The position numbers and the translations under genes are program-made. The notes beneath the pieces were generated by a model. It made no database searches and was not told the DNA's origin. It saw nothing but the letters and a program-made list of their open reading frames with translations. From NCBI RefSeq assembly GCF_035953295.1, contig NZ_CP108370.1, positions 8,140,034 to 8,204,033 of the forward strand: a stretch of DNA of 64,000 bases, given 5' to 3'. The stretch is from Streptomyces sp. NBC_01335 (lineage in GTDB: Bacteria > Actinomycetota > Actinomycetes > Streptomycetales > Streptomycetaceae). Shown piece by piece: positions 16,822 to 25,489 of the stretch (position 1 is its first letter; every line of letters begins with the position of its first letter).

Positions 16822-18030
16822 ATGGGACACCCGGAGCAGATCGAAGGGCCGGAGGCGGCGAAGCCACCGCTCCGCGTCGGAATGGTCGGATACGCCTTCA
16901 TGGGCGCCGCCCACTCCCAGGGCTGGCGCACCGTGGGCCGCGTCTTCGACCTGCCCCTGAGACCGGTCCTGGCGGCCGTCTGCGGCCGTGACGGTGGAGC
17001 GGTCCGGGCGGCGGCCGACCGGCACGGCTGGGCGAGCGCCGAGACCGACTGGCGCGTCCTGGTGGCGCGGGACGACATCGACCTCGTCGACATCTGCACC
17101 CCCGGCGACAGCCACGCCGAGATCGCGCTGGCCGCGCTGGCCGCGGGCAAGCATGTGCTGTGCGAGAAGCCTCTCGCCAACACGGTGGCGGAAGCTTCCG
17201 CGATGACCGTCGCTGCCCAAGAGGCATCCACGAAAGGGCAGTTGACGATGGTCGGCTTCAACTACCGGCGGTTGCCCGCCACGGCCCTGGCCCGCCGGAT
17301 GGTGACCGAGGGAAGGATCGGCACGCTGCGGCACGTACGGGTGTCCTACCTCCAGGACTGGCTGGTGGACCCGTCCTTCCCGCTCACCTGGCGGCTGCGC
17401 AAGGAGCACGCGGGCTCCGGCTCGCTCGGCGATCTGGGCGCGCACATCGTCGACCTCGCCCAGTACCTGGCCGGCGAACGGCTGGCCGGGGTCTCCGCGC
17501 TCACCGAGACCTTCGTGCGGCGGCGCCCGCTGCCCGCCGGGCCCACCAGCGGCCTCGCCGCCGGGGCGGTGGCCGGTACCGGGGAGGTCACCGTGGACGA
17601 CGCCGCCGTCTTCACCGGCCGGTTCGCCTCCGGCGCTCTCGCCTCGTTCGAAGCCACCCGCTACGCGACCGGCCGCAAGAACGCGCTGCGCATCGAACTC
17701 AACGGAGAACGCGGGTCGCTCGCCTTCGACCTGGAGCGCCTCAACGAACTCGCCTTCCACGACGGCACCGAACCCGGAACGCACGCCGGTTTCCGCCGGA
17801 TCCTCGTCACCGAGCCCGACCACCCCTATGTGGAGGCCTGGTGGCCCCCGGGCCACGGCCTCGGCTACGAGCACTCCTTCGTCCACCAGGCCCGCGATCT
17901 CGTGCACGCCATCGCCGAGAAGCGTGCCCCAGAACCCTCCTTCGCCGACGGGCTGCAGGTCCAGCGGGTGCTCGCCGCGGTGGAGGAGAGCGCAGAGAAG
18001 AGCTCCGTCTACACCCCGATCGCGTTCTAG
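16822..18030 (+). CDS. Gfo/Idh/MocA-family NAD(P)-dependent dehydrogenase
   Basis: A 402-residue oxidoreductase from ATG 16822 (GAGGAGGA site). The Rossmann domain begins '[18 protein letters not shown]' and includes '[20 protein letters not shown]' and the family hallmark '[11 protein letters not shown]' near residue 113. The C-terminal domain has '[14 protein letters not shown]', which carries the catalytic His/Asp region. Members oxidise sugars or inositols at a ring hydroxyl to the keto form. Lying 123 bp after the importer and 11 bp before a TIM-barrel isomerase/epimerase, it probably oxidises the imported compound. The remnant of a 3-keto-glycoside hydrolase two genes downstream makes a 3-keto-sugar product plausible. 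Specificity cannot be assigned further. Confidence 0.93.
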   Translation: MGHPEQIEGPEAAKPPLRVGMVGYAFMGAAHSQGWRTVGRVFDLPLRPVLAAVCGRDGGAVRAAADRHGWASAETDWRVLVARDDIDLVDICTPGDSHAEIALAALAAGKHVLCEKPLANTVAEASAMTVAAQEASTKGQLTMVGFNYRRLPATALARRMVTEGRIGTLRHVRVSYLQDWLVDPSFPLTWRLRKEHAGSGSLGDLGAHIVDLAQYLAGERLAGVSALTETFVRRRPLPAGPTSGLAAGAVAGTGEVTVDDAAVFTGRFASGALASFEATRYATGRKNALRIELNGERGSLAFDLERLNELAFHDGTEPGTHAGFRRILVTEPDHPYVEAWWPPGHGLGYEHSFVHQARDLVHAIAEKRAPEPSFADGLQVQRVLAAVEESAEKSSVYTPIAF

Positions 18031-18041
18031 AGGAGGCCCCC

Positions 18042-19049
18042 GTGCCGCGCAGTTTCACGCTCTTCACCGGTCAGTGGGCCGACCTCCCTCTGGAGGAGGT
18101 CTGCCGACTGGCCCGCGACTTCGGCTACGACGGCCTCGAACTCGCCTGCTGGGGAGACCACTTCGAGGTCGACAAGGCGCTCGCCGATCCCGCCTACCTG
18201 GACTCGCGGCGCGAGCTCCTGGACCGGTACCAGCTCAAGTGCTGGGGCATATCGAACCACTTGGTGGGACAGGCCGTCTGCGACGCCATCATCGACGAAC
18301 GCCACCAGGCCATCCTGCCCGCCCGGATCTGGGGGGACGGCGAGGCCGAGGGCGTACGGCGGCGTGCCGCGGCCGAGATCGCCGACACCGCCCGTGCCGC
18401 GGCGGCGTTCGGCGTCGACACCGTGATCGGGTTCACCGGGTCGGCGATCTGGCATCTGGTCGCCATGTTCCCGCCCGTCCCCGAGTCGATGATCGAGCGC
18501 GGCTACCAGGACTTCGCCGACCGGTGGAACCCGATTCTGGACGTCTTCGACGCCGAAGGCGTCCGCTTCGCCCACGAGGTCCACCCCAGCGAGATCGCCT
18601 ACGACTACTGGACCACCCGGCGCGCCCTGGAAGCCGTCGACCACCGGCCCGCCTTCGGACTCAACTTCGACCCCTCCCACTTCGTGTGGCAGGACCTCGA
18701 TCCGGTCGGCTTCCTCTGGGACTTCCGCGACCGGATCTACCACGTCGACTGCAAGGAGGCCCGTAAGCGTCTGGACGGACGCAACGGACGGCTCGGCTCC
18801 CACCTGCCCTGGGGCGATCCCCGCCGCGGCTGGGACTTCGTCTCCGCCGGCCACGGCGACGTCCCCTGGGAGGACGTCTTCCGGATGCTGGCCTCCATCG
18901 GCTACCAGGGGCCGGTCTCCGTCGAGTGGGAGGACGCCGGTATGGACCGGCTCCAGGGCGCCCCCGAGGCCCTGGCCCGGCTCAAGGCGTTCGACTTCGA
19001 CCCGCCGAAGGCATCCTTCGACGCGGCCTTCGGCACCCAGCCCTCCTGA
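18042..19049 (+). CDS. Sugar phosphate isomerase/epimerase-like TIM-barrel protein
   Basis: A 335-residue protein from GTG 18042, 6 bases after AGGAGG, starting [20 protein letters not shown]. The pattern '[20 protein letters not shown]', '[16 protein letters not shown]', '[19 protein letters not shown]', '[18 protein letters not shown]', '[11 protein letters not shown]' and '[16 protein letters not shown]' matches the AP-endonuclease-2/xylose-isomerase-like fold with His/Glu/Asp metal ligands. It is very likely co-transcribed with the dehydrogenase 11 bp upstream; such pairs process keto-sugars or keto-inositols. At 335 residues it is longer than the typical 280-300-residue family member because of a segment around residues 55-120. 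No signal peptide, so cytoplasmic. Confidence 0.9.
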   Translation: MPRSFTLFTGQWADLPLEEVCRLARDFGYDGLELACWGDHFEVDKALADPAYLDSRRELLDRYQLKCWGISNHLVGQAVCDAIIDERHQAILPARIWGDGEAEGVRRRAAAEIADTARAAAAFGVDTVIGFTGSAIWHLVAMFPPVPESMIERGYQDFADRWNPILDVFDAEGVRFAHEVHPSEIAYDYWTTRRALEAVDHRPAFGLNFDPSHFVWQDLDPVGFLWDFRDRIYHVDCKEARKRLDGRNGRLGSHLPWGDPRRGWDFVSAGHGDVPWEDVFRMLASIGYQGPVSVEWEDAGMDRLQGAPEALARLKAFDFDPPKASFDAAFGTQPS

Positions 19050-19088
19050 CCCGGGCGGCTCCGGGGCCCGGCGGCTCCGGAGCCCGCC

Positions 19089-19226
19089 CTCAACGGCGTA
19101 CGGATCAACGACTTCACCAACACCGATCCGAAACGGAGCCTGCGCGAGGGCCACCTCGGCATCCGGAACCACGGAGCCGGTGACCAGGTGTCGTTCCGCG
19201 ACATCCGGATCAAGGAACTCCAGTAG
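19089..19226 (+). pseudogene. C-terminal remnant of a DUF1080 (3-keto-disaccharide hydrolase) gene
   Basis: Forty-six codons in one frame, from 'LNGVRINDFTNTDPKRSL' through 'GHLGIRNHGAGDQVSFRD' to 'IRIKELQ' and a TAG at 19226, match the last strands of the DUF1080 jelly-roll fold. Nothing upstream continues the domain, and there is no start codon or ribosome site. The gene's front part has been deleted. Its position right after the dehydrogenase and isomerase suggests it once completed a 3-keto-glycoside cleavage pathway. Confidence 0.75.
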
Positions 19227-19361
19227 GTGGTGTCCGGTCATCGTCCGCCGTCTACGCCCGGGGACGTGCGCCGGTCAGCGCCGGCGTCCGCAAGGCACCC
19301 GCACGGCATTCGTACCGCACACGCAAGACACGCAGGGAATTCGCCCGGCAAGGAGGCTGCC

Positions 19362-20606
19362 ATGTCTGTCATGTCCGCGTCTATTTCCTCAGCTCGGGTG
19401 GGGGTGTGGCTGATCGGCGCCCGCGGTTCCGTCGCCACCACCACCGTCGCCGGCTGCGCCGCCGTGGCCGCCGGCCTGCACCCGCCCACCGGAATGGTCA
19501 CCGAGACACCCCCGTTCGCCGCATCGGGTCTTCCGTCCCTGACTGCGCTGGTGTTCGGCGGCCATGACGTACTGGACTGCCCGCTGCCCAAGCGCGCGGA
19601 GCAACTGGCGGCGGCCGGAGTGCTGCCGCACGGCCTCCCGGCCGCCGTGGCCACCGAACTCGCCGCGGCGGACGCGGAGATCAGGCCGGGCGGCCCGGTG
19701 GCGGGGGACGCCCGCGGCCCCGACGAGGTGATCTCCGCCTTCGCCCGGGACATCCAGGACTTCGCGCGCAGACACGGACTGGCCCGCACGGTGGTCGTCA
19801 ACGTGTCGTCCACCGAGCCGGCCGCCACCGGCGCGACCCTGCCGCCCAGTTCGCTGTACGCGGCGGCGGCCCTGCGGGCCGGGTGCGCGTACGTGAACTT
19901 CACCCCGTCGACGGGCCTGCACCACCCGGAGCTGGCCGGTCCGGTGGCGGCCTCCGGCCTGCCGTACGCCGGCCGGGACGGGAAGACCGGCCAGACGCTG
20001 CTGCGGTCCGTCCTCGGCCCCATGTTCGCCCAGCGGGCCCTGGCGGTCCGCGCCTGGTCCGGCACCAACCTGCTGGGCGGAGGCGACGGAGCCGCCCTCG
20101 CCGACCCGGCGGCTGCCGCGGCGAAGAATGCGGGCAAGGGGAGAGTCCTCGCCGACACTCTCGGCACCACACCGCAGGGCGTGGTGCACATCGACGACGT
20201 ACCCGCGCTCGGCGACTGGAAGACGGCCTGGGACCACGTCGCGTTCGACGGCTTCCTCGGCACCCGGATGATCCTGCAGACCCTGTGGCAGGGCTGCGAC
20301 TCGGCACTGGCCGCCCCGCTGGTCATCGACCTCGCCCGACTCGCCCTGCGCGCCCAGGAAGCCGGATTCCAGGGGCCGTTGGGCGACCTCGGGTTCTACT
20401 TCAAGGACCCGGTGGGCGACAGCCCCGCAGCCCTGGGCGAGCAGTACGCGGCCCTGCTCCGCTTCGCCGGGCGACTGCGCGAGGGGCCGGCCCGGGCCAG
20501 TACGGAGGCGGGCGCCGCCGCCACCACGCAGAAGCCCTCCACGCAGAAGCCCTCCACGCAGAAGCCCGCCGCGGAGAAGCCCGCCACCCAGGAGGCGGGG
20601 TGCTGA
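19362..20606 (+). CDS. Inositol-3-phosphate-synthase-like cyclase, first gene of Ebo-type operon
   Basis: A 414-residue protein from ATG 19362 with an AAGGAGG site. The Rossmann start 'RVGVWLIGARGSVATTTVAG' and 'VFGGHDVLDC', 'VVVNVSSTEP', 'YVNFTPSTGLHHPEL', 'GRDGKTGQTLLRSVLGPMF' and 'WSGTNLLGGGDGAALADP' identify the myo-inositol-1-phosphate synthase fold with NAD-binding and the catalytic lysine region. Ino1 enzymes cyclise glucose-6-phosphate; this divergent copy is likely to make a cyclitol phosphate for the operon. The last 35 residues are low complexity with four 5-residue repeats (TQKPS type) encoded by 15-bp repeats at 20526-20585. Its stop overlaps the GTG of the UbiA gene. It is the first of seven overlapping genes. 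Confidence 0.88.
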   Translation: MSVMSASISSARVGVWLIGARGSVATTTVAGCAAVAAGLHPPTGMVTETPPFAASGLPSLTALVFGGHDVLDCPLPKRAEQLAAAGVLPHGLPAAVATELAAADAEIRPGGPVAGDARGPDEVISAFARDIQDFARRHGLARTVVVNVSSTEPAATGATLPPSSLYAAAALRAGCAYVNFTPSTGLHHPELAGPVAASGLPYAGRDGKTGQTLLRSVLGPMFAQRALAVRAWSGTNLLGGGDGAALADPAAAAAKNAGKGRVLADTLGTTPQGVVHIDDVPALGDWKTAWDHVAFDGFLGTRMILQTLWQGCDSALAAPLVIDLARLALRAQEAGFQGPLGDLGFYFKDPVGDSPAALGEQYAALLRFAGRLREGPARASTEAGAAATTQKPSTQKPSTQKPAAEKPATQEAGC

Positions 20607-21697
20607 AGAGCCTGGTGCCGGCGCTCCGGTCCGCGGTGCGCCGCCCGGGCCGCCGGGCCCCCGCTGCGGACCCCGCGCCCGGACCCCGCGCCCGGCTTCT
20701 CCCGGCCCGCCCGGAGAACGGGCTCGGCCCGGAGAACGCGCCCCGCCGGACGCACCCCCGGAACACCCCGGTGGTCACACCCGCCCGCCGCGGCCCCGAC
20801 CTGCGGGCCTGGGCCGAACTGCTACGCCTCCCGGCCCTGTTCACCGTTCCCGGGGACGTACTTGCCGGAGCGTCGGCGTCCGGCGGGCGCCCCGGCCCCC
20901 GCACCCTGCTGGCCATCGGCTCGTCCGTCTGCCTCTACGAGGCGGGCATGGCCCTCAACGACTGGGCCGACCGGGACGAGGACGCCGCCGAGCGCCCCCA
21001 CCGCCCCCTTCCCTCCGGCCGGGTGCGCCCCGGAGCGGCCCTCGCGGCGGCCTCCGTCTGCACCGCGGCGGGCCTCGCCCTGGCCGCCCGGGCGGGCCGC
21101 CCCGCCCTCGCCGTCGCGATCCCGCTGGCGGCGGCGGTGTGGGCGTACGACCTGGGGCTCAAACGGACCCCGGCCGGCCCGGCGGCGATGGCGGCGGCGC
21201 GCGGCCTCGACCTGCTGCTCGGTGCGGCCGCGACCGGGCCCGGTACCCGCCCCGTCCGGCACGCGGCCCCGTCCGCGGCGCTCCTCGCCGGCCACACCCT
21301 GGCCGTCACCGCGGTCTCCCGGCGGGAGACGACCGGCGGTACCCCGCTCGTACCGCTGGCCGCGCTCGCCACGGCCGGCGCCCTCACCGTGCTGCTCGGC
21401 GCACGGCCCGGTACGCGTGCAACATCCGGTACGCCCGCCCCGGCGCGGGCCGCCGGGGACCTCCTGCGCACCGGTATCGCCACCGGCTACGCCGTGACGG
21501 CCGCCCGCCCCTGCCTCCACGCGGCCCTCAACCCGTCGCCCGCCCTCACCCAGCGCGCCGTCGGCGGCGGCATCCGCGCCACGATCCCGCTCCAGGCCGC
21601 GCTCTGCGCCCGCTCCGGCGCCCCGGCCACCGCCCTGCTGACCGTCGTACTGGCCCCCCTCGCCGCCAGGTTCGCCCGGAAAGTGAGCATCACATGA
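20600..21697 (+). CDS. eboC: UbiA-family prenyltransferase, EboC
   Basis: A 365-residue protein. The GTG at 20600 overlaps the cyclase stop and follows AGGAGG by 4-5 bases. Residues 1-55 are Arg/Pro-rich and not conserved-looking. From about 60 the UbiA fold begins ('RAWAELLRLPALFTVPGDVL'), with the first Asp-rich motif 'NDWADRDEDAAERPHRPLPS' near residue 119 that binds prenyl diphosphate through magnesium, then 'VWAYDLGLKRTPAGPAAMAA', the second-motif region, and several membrane helices. In ebo operons EboC is the UbiA member. In this operon the likely acceptor is a cyclitol or sugar made by the adjacent cyclase; that is inference. Membrane-embedded. Confidence 0.85.
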   Translation: MLKSLVPALRSAVRRPGRRAPAADPAPGPRARLLPARPENGLGPENAPRRTHPRNTPVVTPARRGPDLRAWAELLRLPALFTVPGDVLAGASASGGRPGPRTLLAIGSSVCLYEAGMALNDWADRDEDAAERPHRPLPSGRVRPGAALAAASVCTAAGLALAARAGRPALAVAIPLAAAVWAYDLGLKRTPAGPAAMAAARGLDLLLGAAATGPGTRPVRHAAPSAALLAGHTLAVTAVSRRETTGGTPLVPLAALATAGALTVLLGARPGTRATSGTPAPARAAGDLLRTGIATGYAVTAARPCLHAALNPSPALTQRAVGGGIRATIPLQAALCARSGAPATALLTVVLAPLAARFARKVSIT

Positions 21698-22731
21698 GCC
21701 CCCGGGCCGATCTCCCCGAGCCCTCGGCGCCTCCCGTGGGAACCGGCGCGCCGCTGCGGTTCGGATACGGCACCAACGGCCTCGGCGACCTCCGGCTCGA
21801 CGACGCCCTCGGCCTCCTCGCCGACCTCGGCTACGACGGAGTCGGACTCACGCTCGACCACATGCACCTCGACCCGCTCGCCCCGGGCCTCGGCGCGCGT
21901 ACCCGGCGCGTCGCCGGCCGGCTGGCGGGGCTCGGGCTGGGCGTGACCGTGGAGACGGGCGCCCGGTACGTCCTCGACCCCCGGCGCAAGCACGGCCCCA
22001 CCCTCCTCGACGCCGACCCCGCCGACCGGGCCCGCCGCACCGACCTGCTGCTCCGCGCCGTCAGGGTCGGCGCGGACCTCGGGGCCCACGCCGTGCACTG
22101 CTTCAGCGGGATCACCCCCGACGGCACGGACCCGGACACCGCCTGGCAGCGGCTGACGGACTCCATGGCCCCGGTCGTGGACGCCGCCGCGACCGCCGGG
22201 ATCCCCCTCGCCGTCGAACCCGAACCCGGCCACCTCCTCGCCACCCTCGCGGACTTCCACCGGCTGCGCCGCGCGCTCGGCGATCCCGGGCACCTCGGCC
22301 TCACCCTCGACATCGGTCACTGCCAGTGCCTCGAACCCTTCCCTCCCGCCGACTGCGTCCGTGCCGCCGCCCCCTGGCTGCGGCACGTCCAGATCGACGA
22401 CATGCGGCGCGGCGTGCACGAGCACCTGCCCTTCGGCGACGGCGAGATCGACTTCCCGCCGGTCCTGGCGGCCCTCGCCGCCACCGGCTACCAGGGCCTG
22501 ACCGTCGTCGAACTGCCCCGGCACTCGCACGCGGGGCCCGAGCAGGCCACCCGGTCGCTCCCGTTCCTGCGCCGGGCCGCCCGCGCCGCCACCGCCATCC
22601 CCCGGCGAACGCCACCGGACACCGCACCCCGGCCCGACACCGCACCCCGCCCCGACAACGCGCCCCCTCCGGACAGCGCACCACCTCCGCCCGGCACGTT
22701 CACCGCCACCCCCGAAGGGAGACCCGCATGA
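21694..22731 (+). CDS. Sugar phosphate isomerase/epimerase-like TIM-barrel protein of the Ebo-type operon
   Basis: A 345-residue protein whose ATG overlaps the UbiA stop (ATGA). The barrel reads 'FGYGTNGLGDLRLDDALGLL', 'LGYDGVGLTLDHMHLDPLAP', 'AHAVHCFSGITPDG', 'IPLAVEPEPGHLLATL', 'LGLTLDIGHCQCLEPFPP', 'WLRHVQIDDMRRGVHEHLPF' and 'GEIDFPPVL', the AP-endonuclease-2-like fold with Glu/Asp/His/Glu metal ligands. It is distinct from the EboE protein encoded further down. The final 45 residues are Pro-rich with PPDTAPRPDTAP-type repeats. It may epimerise or dehydrate the cyclitol phosphate. Not part of the classic six-gene ebo set, so a lineage-specific addition. Confidence 0.85.
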   Translation: MSPRADLPEPSAPPVGTGAPLRFGYGTNGLGDLRLDDALGLLADLGYDGVGLTLDHMHLDPLAPGLGARTRRVAGRLAGLGLGVTVETGARYVLDPRRKHGPTLLDADPADRARRTDLLLRAVRVGADLGAHAVHCFSGITPDGTDPDTAWQRLTDSMAPVVDAAATAGIPLAVEPEPGHLLATLADFHRLRRALGDPGHLGLTLDIGHCQCLEPFPPADCVRAAAPWLRHVQIDDMRRGVHEHLPFGDGEIDFPPVLAALAATGYQGLTVVELPRHSHAGPEQATRSLPFLRRAARAATAIPRRTPPDTAPRPDTAPRPDNAPPPDSAPPPPGTFTATPEGRPA

Positions 22732-23453
22732 CACCCCGGACCACCGCCCCGGAGGCCACCACCGCGACCGTCCCGGACACCACCGGGCCGGCCGGCACCA
22801 CCCTCGCCGCCACCTCCACCGATACGCTGCTCGCCCTGCTGCGCACCCGGCTCCACCCCGCCGCCCGTACCTGGCTGGACCGGGCCCTCGCCGACGCCAC
22901 CGCACCCCCGCGCGACCACGGCCCCCTGCCCGCATGGGAGGCGCGCCTCGCCGAGGCCGGCCGCCGCTGCGGACCCACGCACGCGGACGCCACCCGGGTC
23001 CTGCTGCTGCGTACGGCCCGGGCCGACACCGACACGCTCACCCGTGTCTACCGGCAGGGCACCGCCGACGAGCGGCGCGCCGTCCTGCACGCCCTGCCCG
23101 CCCTCGTACCGGGTCCGGACGCGCTGCCCCTCGTGGAGGACGCGCTGCGCACCAACGACACCCGGCTCCTGGCCGCCGCGGTCGGCCCCTACGCCGCCCG
23201 CCACCTGGACGCCCACGCCTGGCGGCACGCCCTCCTCAAGTGCCTGTTCACGGGGGTCCCCGTCGACACGGCGGCCGAGCTGGCACGACGCGCCCACGGC
23301 GACACCGAACTCGCCCGCATGCTGCGCGACTTCGCCGCCGAACGCACCGCCGCCGGCCGGCCCGTGCCCGAGGACCTCCACCGGGTGCTCTCCCTCACCG
23401 GCGCCCCGGCAACCCCGCATCCGTCGGACGACCCCCACGGCAAGGAGTCCTGA
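22728..23453 (+). CDS. eboA: EboA-domain protein
   Basis: A 241-residue protein beginning at ATG 22728, overlapping the upstream stop. After a Thr/Ala-rich leader of about 30 residues it is almost entirely helical: 'LLRTRLHPAARTWLDRALAD', 'RVYRQGTADERRAVLHALPA', 'LVEDALRTNDTRLLAAAVGP', 'WRHALLKCLFTGVPVD', 'ELARMLRDFAAERTAAGRPV'. This HEAT-like helical pattern with the 'LKCLFTGVPL/V' core is characteristic of EboA proteins. No catalytic motif is visible and the biochemical role of EboA is not established. The stop overlaps the start of the TatD-like gene (TGATG), showing translational coupling. Confidence 0.85.
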   Translation: MTPRTTAPEATTATVPDTTGPAGTTLAATSTDTLLALLRTRLHPAARTWLDRALADATAPPRDHGPLPAWEARLAEAGRRCGPTHADATRVLLLRTARADTDTLTRVYRQGTADERRAVLHALPALVPGPDALPLVEDALRTNDTRLLAAAVGPYAARHLDAHAWRHALLKCLFTGVPVDTAAELARRAHGDTELARMLRDFAAERTAAGRPVPEDLHRVLSLTGAPATPHPSDDPHGKES

Positions 23454-24301
23454 TGCGCCTTTTCGATCCCCACATCCACATGACCTCCCGCACCACCGAC
23501 GACTACCGGTCCATGCGCGCCGCCGGTGTGCACGCCGTCGTCGAACCGTCCTTCTGGCTCGGGCAGCCCCGGACCTCGCCCGCTTCCTTCCTGGACTACT
23601 TCGACTCCCTGCTCGGCTGGGAACCCTTCCGCGCCGCGCAGTACGGCATCGCCCACCACTGCACCCTCGCCCTCAACCCGAAAGAGGCCAACGACCCCCG
23701 CTGCGCCCCGGTACTCGACGAACTGCCCCGCTACCTCGTCAAGGACCAGGTCGTCGCGGTGGGCGAGATCGGTTACGACTCCATGACGCCGGCCGAGGAC
23801 ACCGCTCTCGCCACCCAGCTCCAACTGGCCGCCGACCACGGGCTGCCCGCCCTGGTGCACACCCCGCACCGGGACAAGCTCACCGGGCTGCGCCGCACGC
23901 TCGACCTCGTCCGCGAGTCCGCGCTGCCGGCCGAGCGGGTCCTCGTCGACCACCTCAACGAGACCACCGTCGACCTGGCCGCCGACAGCGGCTGCTGGCT
24001 CGGCTTCTCCGTCTACCCCGACACCAAGATGGACGAGGAGCGGATGGTCGCGATCCTCCGTACCCACGGCCTCGAACGCATTCTGGTCAACTCCGCCGCC
24101 GACTGGGGCCACAGCGACCCCCTGAAGATCCGCAAGGTCGCCGACCTCATGCTCGCCGAGGGCTTCACCGACGACGACGTCGACCGGGTGCTGTGGCGCA
24201 ACCCCGTCGCCTTCTACGGACTCAGCGGGCGCCTGAACCTGGACGCGTCCGCCACCGGACCCACCCACGAGGGCAACAGCCTCCAGCGCGGCGGGGAGTG
24301 A
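23453..24301 (+). CDS. eboB: TatD-family metal-dependent hydrolase, EboB
   Basis: A 282-residue enzyme from ATG 23453 (overlaps the EboA stop by one base; AAGGAG lies just upstream). It shows 'MRLFDPHIHMTSRTTDDY' (HxH metal motif), 'VAVGEIGYDSMTPAED' (bridging Glu), 'LPALVHTPHRDK', 'VLVDHLNETTVDL' and 'ILVNSAADWGHSDPLKI' (final Asp), so all metal ligands of a TatD amidohydrolase are present. EboB proteins form their own clade in which a 'PSFWLGQPRTSPASFLDYFD' segment follows strand 2. The substrate is unknown; phosphoester or lactone hydrolysis of the pathway intermediate is a guess. Confidence 0.9.
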   Translation: MRLFDPHIHMTSRTTDDYRSMRAAGVHAVVEPSFWLGQPRTSPASFLDYFDSLLGWEPFRAAQYGIAHHCTLALNPKEANDPRCAPVLDELPRYLVKDQVVAVGEIGYDSMTPAEDTALATQLQLAADHGLPALVHTPHRDKLTGLRRTLDLVRESALPAERVLVDHLNETTVDLAADSGCWLGFSVYPDTKMDEERMVAILRTHGLERILVNSAADWGHSDPLKIRKVADLMLAEGFTDDDVDRVLWRNPVAFYGLSGRLNLDASATGPTHEGNSLQRGGE

Positions 24302-24304
24302 GCC

Positions 24305-25489
24305 ATGCGCTTCCGGCATCCCGACGGTACCGTCGTCCACCTCGCGTACTGCACCAACGTCCACCCCGCCGAGACACTCGACGGAGTCCTCGCACAGCTC
24401 CGCGACCACTGCGAACCCGTACGCCGCCGCCTGGGCCTCGACCGGCTCGGCATCGGCCTGTGGCTCGCCAAGGACGCGGCAGAGGCCCTGGTGACCGACC
24501 CCGCAGCGCTCCGCGCGCTGCGTCTCGAACTCGCCCGCCGCGGTCTCGAAGTCGTCACCCTCAACGGATTCCCGTACCAGGGATTCGGTGACCAAGAGGT
24601 CAAGTACCGGGTCTACCAGCCGGACTGGACCGACCCCGAACGGCTCCGCCACACCCACTCGCTCGCCCGCGTCCTCGCCGCGCTGCTGCCCGACGACATC
24701 ACCGAGGGCTCCATCTCCACCCTGCCGCTCGCCTGGCGCACCCCCTGGGACGACCGGCGCGCGGACACCGCCCGCACCGCCCTGCGCACCCTCGCCGAAC
24801 GCCTCGACGCCCTGGAGGAAGTGACCGGGCGTTCCATCCGGATCGGCATGGAACCCGAACCCGGCTGCATCGTGGAGACCACCGCGGACGCCATCGCCCC
24901 GCTCACCGCGATCGCCCACGACCGCATCGGCGTCTGCGTCGACACCTGCCACCTCGCCACCTCCTTCGAGGACCCCGGCACCGCCCTGGACGCGCTCACC
25001 CGGGCAGGCGTCACCATCGTCAAGTCCCAGCTCTCGGCCGCCCTCGACGCCGACCGCCCCCGGCTCCCCGAGGTCCGCCGGGCCCTCGCCGCGTTCGACG
25101 AGCCCCGCTTCCTCCACCAGACCCGCAGCCGGCCGCACCCGGGTGGGGCGGCCACCGGCCCGCGCGGCACCGACGACCTCGCCGAAGCGCTGAACGGCGG
25201 CACCCTGCCCGACACGGACCCCTGGCGCGTCCACTTCCACGTCCCCCTGCACGCCGCCCCCGCCGCGCCCCTCACCTCCACCCTCCCCGTCATGAAGTCC
25301 GCCCTCGCGCGCCTGGTCGGCGGCCCCCACCCGCTCACCCGCCACCTGGAGGTCGAGACCTACACCTGGCAGGCCCTGCCGCCCGAACTGCGCCCCCGCG
25401 ACCGGGGCCGGCTCGCCGACGGCATCGCCGCCGAACTCGACCTCGTCCGCGACCTGCTGAGCGACCTCGGCCTGAAGGAGCTGCCGTGA
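24305..25489 (+). CDS. eboE: Metabolite traffic protein EboE
   Basis: A 394-residue protein from ATG 24305, 3 bases after the EboB stop. The EboE hallmark 'HLAYCTNVHPAETLDGVL' is at the N-terminus, followed by the TIM-barrel elements 'LGIGLWLAKDAAEAL', 'VVTLNGFPYQGFGDQEVKYR', 'YQPDWTDPERLRHT', 'IGMEPEPGCIVETTADAI', 'IGVCVDTCHLATSFEDP' and 'VHFHVPLHA'. The fold is xylose-isomerase-like with conserved Glu, Asp and His residues. In cyanobacteria ebo genes are needed for a scytonemin precursor to reach the periplasm, hence the name; a catalytic role is not proven. The stop overlaps the start of the next gene (GTGA). Confidence 0.92.
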   Translation: MRFRHPDGTVVHLAYCTNVHPAETLDGVLAQLRDHCEPVRRRLGLDRLGIGLWLAKDAAEALVTDPAALRALRLELARRGLEVVTLNGFPYQGFGDQEVKYRVYQPDWTDPERLRHTHSLARVLAALLPDDITEGSISTLPLAWRTPWDDRRADTARTALRTLAERLDALEEVTGRSIRIGMEPEPGCIVETTADAIAPLTAIAHDRIGVCVDTCHLATSFEDPGTALDALTRAGVTIVKSQLSAALDADRPRLPEVRRALAAFDEPRFLHQTRSRPHPGGAATGPRGTDDLAEALNGGTLPDTDPWRVHFHVPLHAAPAAPLTSTLPVMKSALARLVGGPHPLTRHLEVETYTWQALPPELRPRDRGRLADGIAAELDLVRDLLSDLGLKELP

